DNA of 64,000 nucleotides from Istiophorus platypterus (taxonomy: Eukaryota; Chordata; Actinopteri; Istiophoriformes; Istiophoridae), in the NCBI GenBank assembly GCA_016859345.1, contig CM029120.1, positions 23,655,501 through 23,719,500 of the forward strand. The letters are read 5' to 3'. This document shows, one piece after another, positions 24,431-36,088 of this stretch. Each line of letters starts with the position of its first letter. Position 1 is the stretch's first letter. The notes under the pieces were generated by a model, which was given only the letters and a program-made list of their open reading frames with translations, did not search any database and was not told where the DNA came from. The position numbers and the translations under genes were made by a program.

Positions 24431-24780
24431 GAGTCTTTAAAGGACCGGTTCATAACTTTGTCTGTCAAAACAATAGTAAGGTGCCCATATGAACACTTAA
24501 ATAAAATTTTCCTGCTGTTATAATTTCTCCTGTTCTTACTAGACATTAAGAGACTCTTAATGTTCATTTAATTTAAGAGATGGGGAGAAAATCCTCCATC
24601 ACAAAAATGTATTTAAAAGTTAATATGAGGCTTCATTCGAGTTAATCAGTTTACGCAGATATCCTCCAAATTTGTGGTCTTTTTAGTACAAAATTCAGTC
24701 TTTGTGTTTCTATCCCTCCACTGCAGCTCAACAGGGAAACGAGGGAATTTTATACTAAACTTAACTAGGCTAACAAGCTA
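24431..24780 (+). repeat. Degenerate teleost interspersed repeat (TGCCCATATGAACAC type)
   Basis: Markers in order: GACCGGTTCATAACTTTGTC, GTGCCCATATGAACACTTAA, AAATGTATTTAAAAGTTAATATG, and GCAGCTCAACAGGGAAACGA near 24725. I recall this order from a widespread fish repeat. No coding capacity. Confidence 0.5.
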
Positions 24781-25479
24781 ATGCTTTGGACTGAGCCTGG
24801 TTGTTCATAGGTTCTTTTTGACTTGGAATGAGTCTGGCTCTGTGCAAAGTAAAACAATACAACTACTAGTATTTCTTAAGCTCACCATTTGGTATATTGC
24901 ATCTAATTTGTCTCTAACACCTAATTTTCACAAAAAGAGAAATGTAAAAATGAAAATTTATGGTTTCAAAGAAAAAAAATCTTGACGAACAACAGCCAGG
25001 TGCAGTGACTGTGTACAGCTTTTCAAAGTCTTATCATTGCAGTGGGGCCATGTTTGGTACCAATGTGTCTGCACAGCAATATGCTGACTGATAGTATCCA
25101 GCAACCAGAATTATAACATAAGAAAATGAACAGTCATGCTGGGTGGATGGAGAAACTTATGTTTATGTAGGTGAAAGACAATAGTTACGGCAAATTTCAT
25201 TTTGAGAGCTGTGCATTTTTTTTTACTCTGGAGAACCAACCAGGCCATGTCCTAACTCCAGCCACACACAAACATGCACTGGTTTCTTTATCTTATCAAA
25301 AAAAAAAAAATTGAACCTACATTATAAAATACATTTAACATAAAAAAAAATTTAAAAAAAAAAATATACCTATTCATTTGATGATGAAAATGCTGTGCCA
25401 TGCCTTTTTTTCCACCACACTGTGATGATTAGTCTGGTGGAAATAAATTATTGAAATTGAAATTTTGTTATTAATGTCT
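24781..25479. other. Unique AT-rich DNA with A runs
   Basis: A runs at about 25299-25311 and 25341-25363. Nothing else. Confidence 0.4.
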
Positions 25480-25965
25480 TTAAAGTTCCAATGTACAAGT
25501 TCTGGAAATCAAGCTAGGCCTAGCATTAGACTGTGAGGCCTCCCACCCCTGCCTCCCCCTGCACCTGTCCTCTGCCCAGCTTTTCAACAGTAACCTCATT
25601 GTATTTTCTGTCTCAGTCAATGCTGGAATCAGGAGCTTGCTAGCCTGCAAGTTTGCCATAGCAACGCCTTCCAGCAGCTAATACTAGCTTGAAGCCTCAG
25701 TGCAAGAGGAGAAATAGACCAGTTTGTGTTCATGTATTCACAGACAGCTGTGAACTCCCACCACTGACTTTGACCTTTTCTGATGGGTTAAGAAGTACAA
25801 GCCGCACTCCAACACTTTGGAAGGGTATATCTCTGCGGTACTGCCAGGCTGTTCAATCAGTGTGAGTCATAGATGCCTGAGACAGCCCCTCTCTACATTA
25901 AGATATGTTTTGGAGTTAATTTTAACTAAAAATCATCAGAAAAAAGTTACATAATGTAGCTCTAA
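25480..25965 (+). repeat. Possible old interspersed repeat
   Basis: A balanced stretch flanked by AT-rich DNA, beginning AAAGTTCCAATGTACAAG and ending AAAAAGTTACATAATGTAGC. These ends resemble those of several teleost short interspersed repeats, but the body is not one I can name. Confidence 0.3.
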
Positions 25966-26054
25966 ATTTGTACAAGATACAGTAAAGGTTTTATTATACT
26001 GGCTTGGATAGTAACAGAACCAGCCTTAAAAACTTGACCTCGTATCTCGTATCT

Positions 26055-26250
26055 TCACCCATTCACACATACACATTCATACAGAGCTTTTCTATACATA
26101 GATACAATCACTCAAACACTAATGATACATTAGGGCAATGTGGGGTTCATTATCTTGCTCAAGGAATCTTCGACATTTGGACTGGAGGAACCAGGGACAG
26201 AACCGCCGATCCTCTGTTTGGTGGACAACCCACTCTACCCCCTTATTAAC
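26055..26250 (-). mobile_element. tRNA-derived SINE, copy 5, diverged
   Basis: Plus-strand landmarks: CACCCATTCACACATACACA, GGTTCATTATCTTGCTCAAG, CGACATTTGGACTGGAGGAA, then a decayed B box (GGGACAGAACC near 26191) and TTGGTGGACAACCCACTCTA. The order equals that of the copies at 10.9 and 12.6 kb, in the same orientation. The A box is lost. Confidence 0.7.
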
Positions 26251-27939
26251 AAACGCCCATATGTTAGGGTTAGGGTTACGTATGTATGTATGTACGTATG
26301 TTTTAAGAAATGTAAAAAAATATTCTCCTTTTGTGACTGATATGTGCTGTATTACAAAATAAATAAATAATGATTTAAAACAAATCTTAAAACTCCATCT
26401 TCCTTTAAAAACCAAGAATATATGAATATGCAAATATTTTTAGCTTCAAAAGTTTTGCTGGACACAATATGTCTTCTACTTCACTAAAAAGTCCATTTCC
26501 AGTATATGTGACCTAGAGGCTTCAAGTTTTAATTTCACACAGTGTAATTTAAATTCTAAATTGTGATTAGCTTCCAAATTTGCTATTGCTCATGTTAGAT
26601 AAGAATTAAGGTGGACACAGAGAAACTTTCACCCCTCAGCAGATGAATGTGAAAATAAATTCTCAATCCACATTATACTGCACAGTGATGCTTAAACATT
26701 TAATTCAAGGAAGTATGAGCAAAACACGTTCGACTGAATAGTGATTATAAGTATTTTTTAATACATAAAATTAAATATTCATGACTAAAAAAGCAACAAT
26801 CTATGCTAAGGAAATCAGATTCAAATTCAACTGCTGCTGAATCCTGATTGGTGCACAAGCATGTTACATCCCCTCTTAAGAACTGAGTCCCATCCACTTG
26901 AAGTCAGTGAGAGGAGCAATGAATAAAAGGGAATACAACAACAGCCTGGTTCTCGTCTGCTTATTCACATGATGAAAATCCTCACATTTCTGTTTTTTTC
27001 ATCTATTAAAGTTGGGAAAGGTTCCAGGTTCCTCATCACTCCACATAGATCCACATTGTGTTTTTTTGTCTGCCCCTCTTTTTTTTGTCACTCCAGTGGA
27101 GCAGAAGCCTCGTAGATGTTTAAAACACATGCTTAAGATTCACTCAGTCTGCTTCCATTGCCCTTTTGTTTTTATTGATAGACCAACTTGTCCACCTCTT
27201 CCAAGCATAAAAAATTTTCAGGTAAATTATTTTCAAATTTCAATGAGATTTATTTTATGCCCAAATTGAAATTATAAGTAAACACCTGGATGGAACACAC
27301 CTAATCTCTCATGTGAAGTAACCAAAACTGTTCAAACTTTGACAGACAACACTGTGTTTTTGTATAAAAAAGAAACTGAGAAAATATGATCATTGGGCAT
27401 TTTAAAACCACACTGGTGAGTAATTGCAAATTTTAAAGTCTTGTTCCTGTTCTCCTCTTTTTGGTTTTAAAAGCCCCATTTACTCAATTGCAGCAATGAC
27501 CCTGTCTTTTTAAAACGAGACAGTACAAACGAGCTACCCTGGAAAACTAGGAATTGCATCAGCAACTCTTATTTCCCTCTGCCTCCCCCATTACATTTCA
27601 AATTTTCCAAGCCTCTTCACTTTCTCTGTCAATTGAAAAGTTGAAAACCGCTCTAATGTGGCATCTTGAAATATGAGGTGAGGACAGGGTCAAAACAGAA
27701 AAATACCTTCAATGGCGTCAGGAAAAGTGGAACCACATGGCATATTCCATATCCACACAAATCTACAGCCCGCTTTCTGCACAGTCAAGTACTCCACCAC
27801 TGTGCACCCCCCCCCCTTCGCCTGTTATCTTTTGTTTGCTCTGAAGTTCGACGTATAGAATGAAACCCTATCAAAAATCACAACCAGATGCGAACGTCAG
27901 AGAAGGGTGGGGGAGGGCAGGTAGAGATGAAGAAAAGCT
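26251..27939. other. Unique AT-rich DNA; short telomere-like motif and GTAT run
   Basis: GTTAGGGTTAGGGTTA at 26263-26278 is two and a half telomere-type units, followed by an ATGTATGT run (about 26279-26300). Short frames at 27012-27269 and 27666-27863 are unsupported. A 9-C run lies near 27807. Confidence 0.4.
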
Positions 27940-28300
27940 AAAAGTGTTTTAAGCTATTGGTGAAACAATCCAATTACAATGCCTATCAAATGTAGCTTCA
28001 CAGGTTATAGCTTCTAATTGCCTGACAAAAATTGACACTTCAGTCGCAACACTGTAATATAATAGGGGGCCAAATTAAATTTGATCCAGGGGCATAAAAC
28101 GATGCTATCACTCAGCAGCATGGAAAAGAGGAGATCAACTAGCATGATATAATGGATCAAAAATGAAAATTATTCATTAATCGCGTTGGGTTTTCCAATA
28201 ATGGAAATGACACAGTTCAGACGTCTTCCTAAAAACACTATTAATTAAAGGGATGATAGATCTAACAAGGCATGGAGCCCAGAGAAATCACTTCACCTAT
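27940..28300. other. Strong candidate conserved non-coding element
   Basis: Three hundred and sixty bases of non-repetitive, stop-rich DNA with dense homeodomain-type motifs: ATCCAATTACAATGCC (27968), CCAAATTAAATTTGATCC (28070), TTATTCATTAATCGCG (28169), TTCCAATAATGGAAATG (28194) and CTATTAATTAAAGGG (28239). TTCCAATAATGGAA is nearly palindromic. The texture is that of vertebrate developmental enhancers. No alignment was possible here, so this stays a prediction. Confidence 0.35.
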
Positions 28301-29739
28301 TATCCTCCCTCCCTCCTTCATCCTTGTCAACTTCTTTCTCCTCACTAGCTCTTTCTTCTTCTTTTCATTTTTGTATATTTTATTTCTTTCTTTCCCTTCC
28401 TCTCGCTCTCTCTAACATTCATTTTCCCATTCAGGATGACATTTCTGTATTTTGCCTTTTTTTTCTATCTCACTCTGTTAGAAATCAGTACCCAACTTAA
28501 ACTTGACAGGTCTATGCAAAATTTGGGGATTCAGGTTCATGTCTTTCCCTCTCTTGTGCCAGTAGTCTATGTTCATGCAGTTCATATTTTAAATGAAGAA
28601 CACAATGGACAGTAGGAAATAAAGTTAAAAGATGGTGCAGTTAGCGTGTTATACTGGCTTTGGCACTAAGGGTCATTAATGAATGAAATATGAGTTTCTG
28701 AAAATTACAACTTGGTTTTTATCTTCTTAGCTACAGCCATCGGTTCTCTTGGTCAACACTGTATAAACAAAATTATTGCCTCATTCTTGAGTTTTGAAAC
28801 TTATGTGGAAGAGAAAACAAAGATGAGCAGTTAAATTATAACCACAACTGTTTGTTATAAACATTCATCACAGCTTACAGACCCACCTCCTGTTTTAACT
28901 TTGAACTACTGTACTCAGTACAGTTGTATATACTCTTCATATTTGTGTGCAGTGAGGGATTTTTTATTTTATTGATCCTTACAAATAACCTAATAATTAA
29001 TTATTAATTAATTATAAGGTCTTTTAACTTTTACTATATCTTGTTTAGATGATCTAAATAAACTTCCATTTGTTTACGATTCGTCCGATAGTCATATTTA
29101 TTACCCCATTGGACCTATTTTCAGATATTTAAACTGCCCAACTATTATTAATGGTGCTTTCATGCTGTCTGACAAAAATTAAATATAAAATTGCCAAAAA
29201 AAAGCAAACCTCAAGGTCAAAGCTGTTTGGTGATATTATATAATACATGGGCAAAGATACATTTTCATCCATGTTAGCTTAAACTAATAATCATATTGCA
29301 TGAGTGAAATCTCCTGAATGGACCATGAGTTATGTGAGACTGTTGGGAAAATGATTTTTTCCAGGGTTTAAATCAACTTTGAAGCTCAACAAAGAAACAT
29401 CCTTGATTCTAAGGTCAGTTTTAGGTCACATATTTTCAAATAAAAGTTAGGTTCAATTGGGTCTTTAATGCAGGACTACAGGCTACTTAAGGTCTCAGTT
29501 TCAAAACCCTTGAAGAATTCTACTCCCCTTCTCCTCTTCTCCAATCAGCTGTCTAAGTGAAGGAGAATGACAGCAGTGCCAGTGTCATCTGACAATGGTT
29601 CCTCTATTCTCCATGCCCTCTGTGGTTGGCTGAGAGCTGTGTTACTTTTATTCTGTGGCCCTTGCACGACCTCATCATCCATGTACACACTCTCATACAC
29701 ACACACACACACAGTTGCACTAGATGTCCAGGAGTAAGG
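28301..29739. other. Unique DNA with a pyrimidine-rich stretch
   Basis: CT-rich from about 28303 to 28412, then AT-rich, with an AATTATTAATTAATTATAAGG stretch near 28996. No supported gene. Confidence 0.4.
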
Positions 29740-30100
29740 CAGCAGACTTTATTTAATCTGTTTTCCTCAGCATTAATTGGGTCAAAGTTTCCTTCTATGC
29801 CTTCTTGATGTGCAAATGAATGTGGCATCGAGGGACGCCCGCCCATCACTCTACTGGCACATTTACAGGACACCTCAGGGTGCCGGGCCACAGTCTGTGA
29901 CCTGTATATGGCAGATGAAGGAGGGGCAGGGGCGTGTAAGGTTGTCATTACCGACCTGGATCAGAGAGTGGAGCTGAGGAGAAAATCCCTGAGTTAATTA
30001 TTGTGGTGGAAGCCCGGAGGCCATACATGTCAACCCCACTCCTAATGAAGTTTACCTTCATCATCCTGCAATACTGGAGTTTATGTGATATTTAATAATG
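29740..30100. other. Strong candidate conserved non-coding element
   Basis: A GC-balanced block with several CpGs amid AT-rich DNA. Motifs include GGGTCAAAGTTTCC (29779, nuclear-receptor/TCF-like), GATGTGCAAATGAATG (29808, octamer-like ATGCAAAT variant) and GAGTTAATTATTGTGGTGG (29990; Runx core TGTGGT beside a TAATTA site). Frames are open on both strands (114 codons minus, 66 plus), which points to composition rather than coding. Function is inferred. Confidence 0.33.
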
Positions 30101-30834
30101 TATGTGGTGGATCAGAGATGTGTGCAAAAAGGTCACAAAGAATGTCTACATGGTTGCACTGTGAGCAATCTGGCCAATCCATTATTCTTTTGTGATATCT
30201 GTGTAGTAATGTACATCCGCAATAGACATATTACGTCTTCTTCACTGCAGTAATAGAATAAAAAAAATATTTCATAATCTTAAAACGCTACAGTGTTGCT
30301 GGCTGGCAAGTGCTAATTAGGCTACATTCCTAAACTTTGAAACATTTTTTTTCATGTGCAACATGTAACGTGTTATACTTATTTTGAAATTGGGATAAAC
30401 AGAGCACTGGTATACACTATTTGTCTGTGTCAGCAAATACCAAGAGTTTGGGTATCAGACTCAGTATCAGGAGAGAAAAAGCAATGGGTCTCCTTTTGTA
30501 TGACTTTTTAGATTCAATCAGTGATATGCATTGCATTATGATTGATTCAAAATTATTTAAGAGAATAAACAACTTATAAATGTAAAGGAAACATACATCT
30601 GTTTATTCTTTGGATTTATTCTTAACTGTACAAAGCAATTAATAATAAATACATGCAACAACAACAAATACATGTGCAGCAATTATTACCATAAAAATGT
30701 TTAAAATCAACAACAAAATTTTTATTACTTCACATACTATCTGTAAATGATGCGAATCTAGGTTATAGGTTAACCTTTTAAGGTACTTCACATTCCAGTG
30801 TATAGTCTACATGGTATAAAGGCTTTTTGTGTAA
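30101..30834. other. Unique AT-rich DNA
   Basis: No supported feature. Confidence 0.4.
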
Positions 30835-31194
30835 TTACCATATGAAGATACAGAAATCAAGACCCATAAATTGAGTAAGAAGTAAGAACCTCACAGCTTG
30901 ATGCTGAGAATTCCTCTGTGGCATACCATCATTGGACAAATGTACAATGACCATAATCCCCCTGCAAAACAATGTATCATCACACATAAAGGAAGGAGAA
31001 GCCCACATACCCCAGGCTGGGCCATCACTGAGAGCTAGTGGCACCCCTTCTAGGAAGATAATTGGGTATCGATGGCCAATGATCCCCTCCATCTCACCTC
31101 TTTCTACTTCGGTGCACTGCTGGAACGCCCAGACAACGCAATCACACCTCCCACTGTGAGACTGGGGTCCCAGCACCCCAGGGAGTAAAAGCAT
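30835..31194 (-). other. Unrecognised 119-codon ORF in a GC-richer block
   Basis: The minus frame is free of low-complexity runs and has Trp, Cys and Pro content unlike the AT-driven frames nearby (for example GPAWGMWASPSF). I do not recognise it. The opposite strand is open for 75 codons at 30932-31159. No splice or start context is evident. It may be a remnant of an unidentified mobile element, a chance frame or a non-coding element. Confidence 0.15.
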
Positions 31195-31839
31195 GGACTA
31201 CCTTTTCCCATCCTCAGTTAATTGGATAAACTTCCTGGGAAAAGTGAAGGGGAAATAACTGAAAAAAGAAATGAAATGAAGAGATGGAATGAAAAAATGA
31301 TTCCAGTTTCTTACAACTAATTTTCATAGTTTTGCTATTATTTCCATTGGTTATGATAACATACTCTCATACTCATGTACTCACCAAGATAATTGCTAAG
31401 AGCTGGCAAAACAACAATGTAACTTTAAAGAAATAATAGCTTGATCAGAAAGGTCATAACAAGTCAATAGCTGATTAGAATTATATCATATCACCATAGA
31501 GACCAAAAATGTTGAAGAGTTTGGAAACAAAGGAACTAAACTAGGAACTAAAAGTCTCTTTTGCATATCATATATTTGTGTTTACACTACATCTGTGTAA
31601 AACTAATTTTCACACACAGTATTTATTACTGCAGGACTCTTCAAATTCGATGTGATGAATTCATGTAATTAATGCAGAAGTGGAAAAAAAACTGAAAACT
31701 TCCTCCAAAGTGTCAATTTAGTATTTGATGGTTATTTCTGCTTTACAACGTAATATCATGCCTTATCCTATTATTAATACTAGTGGCACTTGTGACACAG
31801 AACCACTGTGGTAGTTGCTGCAATTTTCAGCAAAGCCTT
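31195..31839. other. Unique AT-rich DNA
   Basis: No supported feature. Confidence 0.4.
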
Positions 31840-31930
31840 CCTCACACACTCACACACCAGTGATACGTTGGTGGCAACTTAAGGTCCAGTATCATGCCCA
31901 AGGACACTTAGACATTCGGACCGGATAACT
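31840..31930 (-). mobile_element. SINE fragment, copy 6
   Basis: CTCACACACTCACACACCAG, then GGTCCAGTATCATGCCCAAG and GACACTTAGACATTCGGACC, in the order of the middle of the SINE family seen elsewhere in the window. The tRNA-like head is missing. Confidence 0.6.
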
Positions 31931-32255
31931 GGATAATGCAACTTTTTTGTTGTTTTCTTTTTGACTAGGTCGTCGGTAACATGGACGAAGCTCTTGTCTG
32001 TCTCTGAAATCACTCGCTATTCACTATATAGTGCACAATATTTACTCTGCCAATTCATTTGAGTGTCCAGATTCTGAGTGTGTAAATGTATCCATTATAT
32101 ATATAAAATTTCCAAAAATGAACAAAAAAAACATGGTGTGTACTCACAATAGCACAAAGCAGAGATCTGCATTTTATAGATAAGAAAACTTTGTGACTCA
32201 GCAGCTGTCATTACAGCTGTGTTACAAATCTCAGTTTATTCCTCACCACCAAGTA
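31931..32255 (+). repeat. Possible teleost repeat with a CACTATATAGTG core
   Basis: The palindrome TTCACTATATAGTGCAC at about 32019-32035 sits within ATCACTCGCTATTCAC, and GTGACTCAGCAGCTGTCA follows near 32193. This resembles a non-autonomous fish DNA transposon whose ends carry CACTATATAGTG. Ends not defined; from memory. Confidence 0.4.
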
Positions 32256-32579
32256 AACTATTGTAGTGTCTGCTGTATAGAGAATAGTAAATGAATGAAA
32301 AAGGGAGTGATTTGTGACAGAAACAATGTCATCATCTCATCATGTCTTATGTCACCTGCCAAGAGTGACAGCAGTTCCTCTAATTCATCATCCAAATCTA
32401 ACCTATCAATATGTACAAAAGTGAACAATAATAACGAACTAGAATAGCACTCACTAGAGTTCATACCTCTGCCAAAGCCAAACAATCCTACACCTCTTTC
32501 TAGTTCTTATTTTAGAAAAATAAATGGAAAAGGGAAGTAGTATGATAACATTTTTTTAAAATCAAAATCTTTACTTTAT
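32256..32579. other. Unique DNA
   Basis: A 75-codon minus frame only; no supported feature. Confidence 0.35.
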
Positions 32580-32778
32580 TTCCAGAGAACTGGCTGAACA
32601 TGTTGAAAAATACCCTATTTCACAAAGCTAATGCCCCTTTAACTGGATCCAAAGCTAAATTTAATGGGTTCTTCCCTACTCCATGAAACATCCTTCAATC
32701 AAGTTTGATGCAAATCAGTTAAGTTTGCTTAATCTTGCTGACATACAAACAAACAAACTAACTAACTAACTAACTAAA

Positions 32779-32809
<31 letters not shown>

Positions 32810-32811
32810 TG

Positions 32812-32842
<31 letters not shown>

Positions 32843-32880
32843 ATTGGTGAAAAAAATAACTCCTTTGACAGGCGTAATAT
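32580..32880 (+). repeat. Teleost interspersed repeat ending in (AAAC)/(AACT)n
   Basis: AGAACTGGCTGAACATG, TATTTCACAAAGCTAATGCC, then TTTGATGCAAATCAGTTAAG, GCTGACATACAAACAAACAA, the tetranucleotide array, and AATAACTCCTTTGACAGGCG. I recall this arrangement (a diverged body, ACAAACAAAC tail, then a CTCCTTTGGCGG-like end) as a frequent fish repeat of uncertain class. Confidence 0.55.
32745..32842. repeat. (AAAC)n to (AACT)n tetranucleotide array
   Basis: About 3 AAAC units grade into about 20 AACT units with two imperfect ones (AAAT near 32777, AATG near 32810). It grew inside the host repeat's ACAAAC tail by a one-base change. Confidence 0.95.
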
Positions 32881-34759
32881 TACTTTGGTATAATTTTTGG
32901 AGGACACAAGGCAAATGGGATTTAATAAGTAAAACCCTGACAAAGTGGAACTGAGCTCATCCCATCACAACTGAACTGATCTTTGATAAATATCTGACTG
33001 TTGCCTCTTAACAAAGAAGGCAACATGAAAGGACTGTGAATATGGCCAAAGTTAGAAACCCCCTGTTCACATCATGAACCCACTGGAATAACAGACATGG
33101 ACACTGCAATTACATCACATTACATCATTCAGGACAATTATCTAAAATAATGGAAACTAAATGTCCAAATATTACAGTATTAATACTGTTTACAGGTAGT
33201 TTGATGCAACTCTCAAGATTCTAGGCCTTAGGAAAGCTGAAATGTGTGTTGTAAGATCTAAAACACTTTTACCATGTACCATACTGCCAACTGGTGACTA
33301 TTTATGAAGTATGTAGTATGAATCTTCCATATAATTAAATAGGCTTCAGACAGTGCTTTCTGATTTTATGGTGTGAATATTATTATTGATCTACTCGTTT
33401 ATTTACACTGCTAGAAATTGTTGATCCTTTGTGTTTAGTCAGCTACTCGGATTGTGTAGAAGATTTGTGAACAATTTTAAAGTGGAAAACCTGATTGTAT
33501 GGTTCCCTTCCCATCACCAATAACAGTTTGTTTCTATATCCTTCACTTAATGTTTTTATAGGCCGTGGTGGTTGACAATGTTATAACTTTGTGCCAGGAC
33601 TCAAAATTTAAATATTTTAAAAATATATAGAACCCATGCTCCTGTCAATTGAAACACAGAAAGAGGAGCAAGTAGTATGGATATGGCATGGACAAATGGC
33701 ACCATGCCTACATGCCTCCCCCCTGGGGAGATAAAAACAGCCAGACACTAGTATGCTGCAGTTTTGTTGTTTGTTAGTTTGTTTTGGGGTTTTTTTTGTT
33801 AGAAACTTTTCATGCCAAACTACCATAAGACAGGATGCTTACTACTAGAATTTAAAAGAATGTGGCCATATACAGCCAAGACCACCTTCGAATGTGGTCT
33901 GAGCAATAGTATCTCAATGATCCTCAGTATCCTCTGCCTTGGGTGCGACACACCTGTATTAAGTGAATTCCACTTTTGAGCAAATCACCGAGGACTTATG
34001 TTAATTCCAGGCATGTTAATACTTCCATTAGCTTGAGACCCTGAAAAGAGTCTCAATACTTTAGCAATCTGTGCACTCACATATAACAATGTTTATGGAT
34101 TGGAATAAGCATTTTTGAGTACCCGAAATTAAACAAAAATCATCGCACACATTTGTAAATCTTATTTTAATTTGCAGATTTTTTTTTTTTTTATTTTATT
34201 TATGGCCATTTTGATTTAAATTTCTCTACACAAATTAATGTCAGTCATGTAAAACTGCAGATTAATTTGGCCTCGAATGCAGGACAATCATTTATTTAAG
34301 AGGTTGTATGTTGATAACAATAAAATGTCACTTTACAAAATGAAAAGAAGAAAAAAATGACCAGTGAACCGACAAGCAATAGAAAGTTTCTTTCAGACAT
34401 TTGGTCATGATATTGAAGATCCTCACAGCCAATACTTTGTGGGTCCTGAGGCCCACAGATGAAGTCCATTTATCAACTTAAACAACAATCTGATGTCAGA
34501 TTGTTGGGAAAGAACAGAAAAAAAACATTCAAATAAATTGTTTGGTTCAGAACTAAACTTTTATCATGCAGGGAGCATACATTCACATCAAGTTTTGGAA
34601 CTATAAAGAGTGTATAAATGAGGGAAAATCAGGAAACATTAATAATTCCCCTTTAAATTTGGAACTGGACACAGCATACTCTTAGAAAACAACATGTTAT
34701 GAAAGAGTTTACAGTAGTGAACACCTCCTCCAAGCTGTTGGTTTCTGTTTCATCAAACA
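32881..34759. other. Unique AT-rich DNA, possible old repeat at 33.83-34.09 kb
   Basis: Mostly featureless. A stretch with GAATGTGGTCTGAGCAATAG (33889) resembles the body of a hAT-like fish repeat but is too decayed to call. A T run lies at about 34177-34191. Confidence 0.35.
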
Positions 34760-35250
34760 CCCGAGGTAACCAGCGCTGCTTTACTTTGCCTCCGCTCTTG
34801 CTCCTTTCCCCGCTCTCCATGTTCTTTCACTCCTTACAACCCACAGCCCAATAAGGATCAATGAACTGCAGCCAGTGAATTCACCTCCCGCCCCTTCATC
34901 CCCCCTCTCCCTCCTATTCCTCCACTTCCTCCAGCGTTTGGTAGGCACTGCCAGGAGGTTGGGGGATGAGGGCGGGATTGGTTGGACAGAGGACAGGTGG
35001 AGTCCAGCCTTGGGTCAGCTACAGGGCCAGGCATCACATAAATTAACCTGACGTGTTCATCCAGGCCTGCCTGCCAAAGCCTTGGCACCCAAGCCAACAC
35101 TAGGCCTTCTAGCTCTGTACCCACCCACCCCTTTTCCCCCTACATCCCTAACCACCACCACCATTCGCACTCCCACTGGTGCCAAGGCTCCATTTAAGGG
35201 GTGAGTTTGGAATGGGTCAGCAGATAGGCTTCCAATCTTCCAGGGGCCTG
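34760..35250. other. GC-rich candidate conserved non-coding element
   Basis: The most GC-rich 500 bp in this half of the window. It contains AGCCCAATAAGGATCAATG (34845; CCAAT-like and GGATC cores), GGTCAGCTACAGGGCCAGGC (35014) and AAATTAACCTGACGTG (35038). The minus frame 34858-35124 (88 codons) is unrecognised and rich in Pro, Gly and Ser, as expected from composition. No CpG island is evident. Confidence 0.28.
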
Positions 35251-36088
35251 GGAGTCTTCAGGTGCCTTCTGGTATGTCGGGTAGGATGCCAGGAATAGAG
35301 CATGATGGGGGTTGTGGAATTGGGGTGATGAGTCTGGCAGCTCAAGTACAAGAGCTTACACATCTCTGGGGGGCTGGATCATTGTCACTGGAAGGCAGGA
35401 TTTCATTGACAGTGGCTGTTTATAGCTTAACCTGTTACCATACATCCCCATTTTTGTGCACAAGCCCAAAAGTAATGTATCTAAAATAAAAGGGTTACTG
35501 TTCTTCAATCCTTTTGATTACAGTCATACACATGATCTCTTTTAAAAGGCAAATTTTAAATAGTATAACCATAATGTCAGAATTAGTTTAAGAGATACCG
35601 AATCAAAGTGACACAAACATGGTAGAAATGTAAGTTATTTTGCTATAGTTTTTTCTCTGCATAAAAAAATTGGAGTATTAAGTCTAGCAGGGCATTTTTT
35701 TGGGAAACACTTTAGAGCCATAGCCACAAGTCTGAACCAATTCTCTGACATGGTGATATAGGGATCATAAAATGCTTAGATAGAATCAAGAAACTAAGGG
35801 CTTTCAAACAATATATAATTTCTCATGGTTGTGTGAAGACTGAGTCCACACTAAAACACTCCTAAAGTAGTGCTAACAAGGCCAATGCATCCCATAGGTT
35901 GGACTCCATTTGAAAGGTAAAATAGTTAATGTCAAAGCCAAGTCAAAGTACTATTCATGGTGTACATCACTATCAGTACTATCAAACTGGTGTCCTTCTA
36001 AGATAAAAATGCACATGGTAATGCACTTTTATGTTACTAAGCACATTTTTAATAATTGCAATGTTAGAGGTAGGAAAACTGAGAAAGG
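35251..36088. other. Unique DNA
   Basis: G-rich at 35260-35400, then AT-rich. No supported feature. Confidence 0.4.

Noticed and set aside
26263..26278. Interstitial telomere
   Set aside because: Only two and a half TTAGGG units beside an ATGT run; too short to be meaningful.
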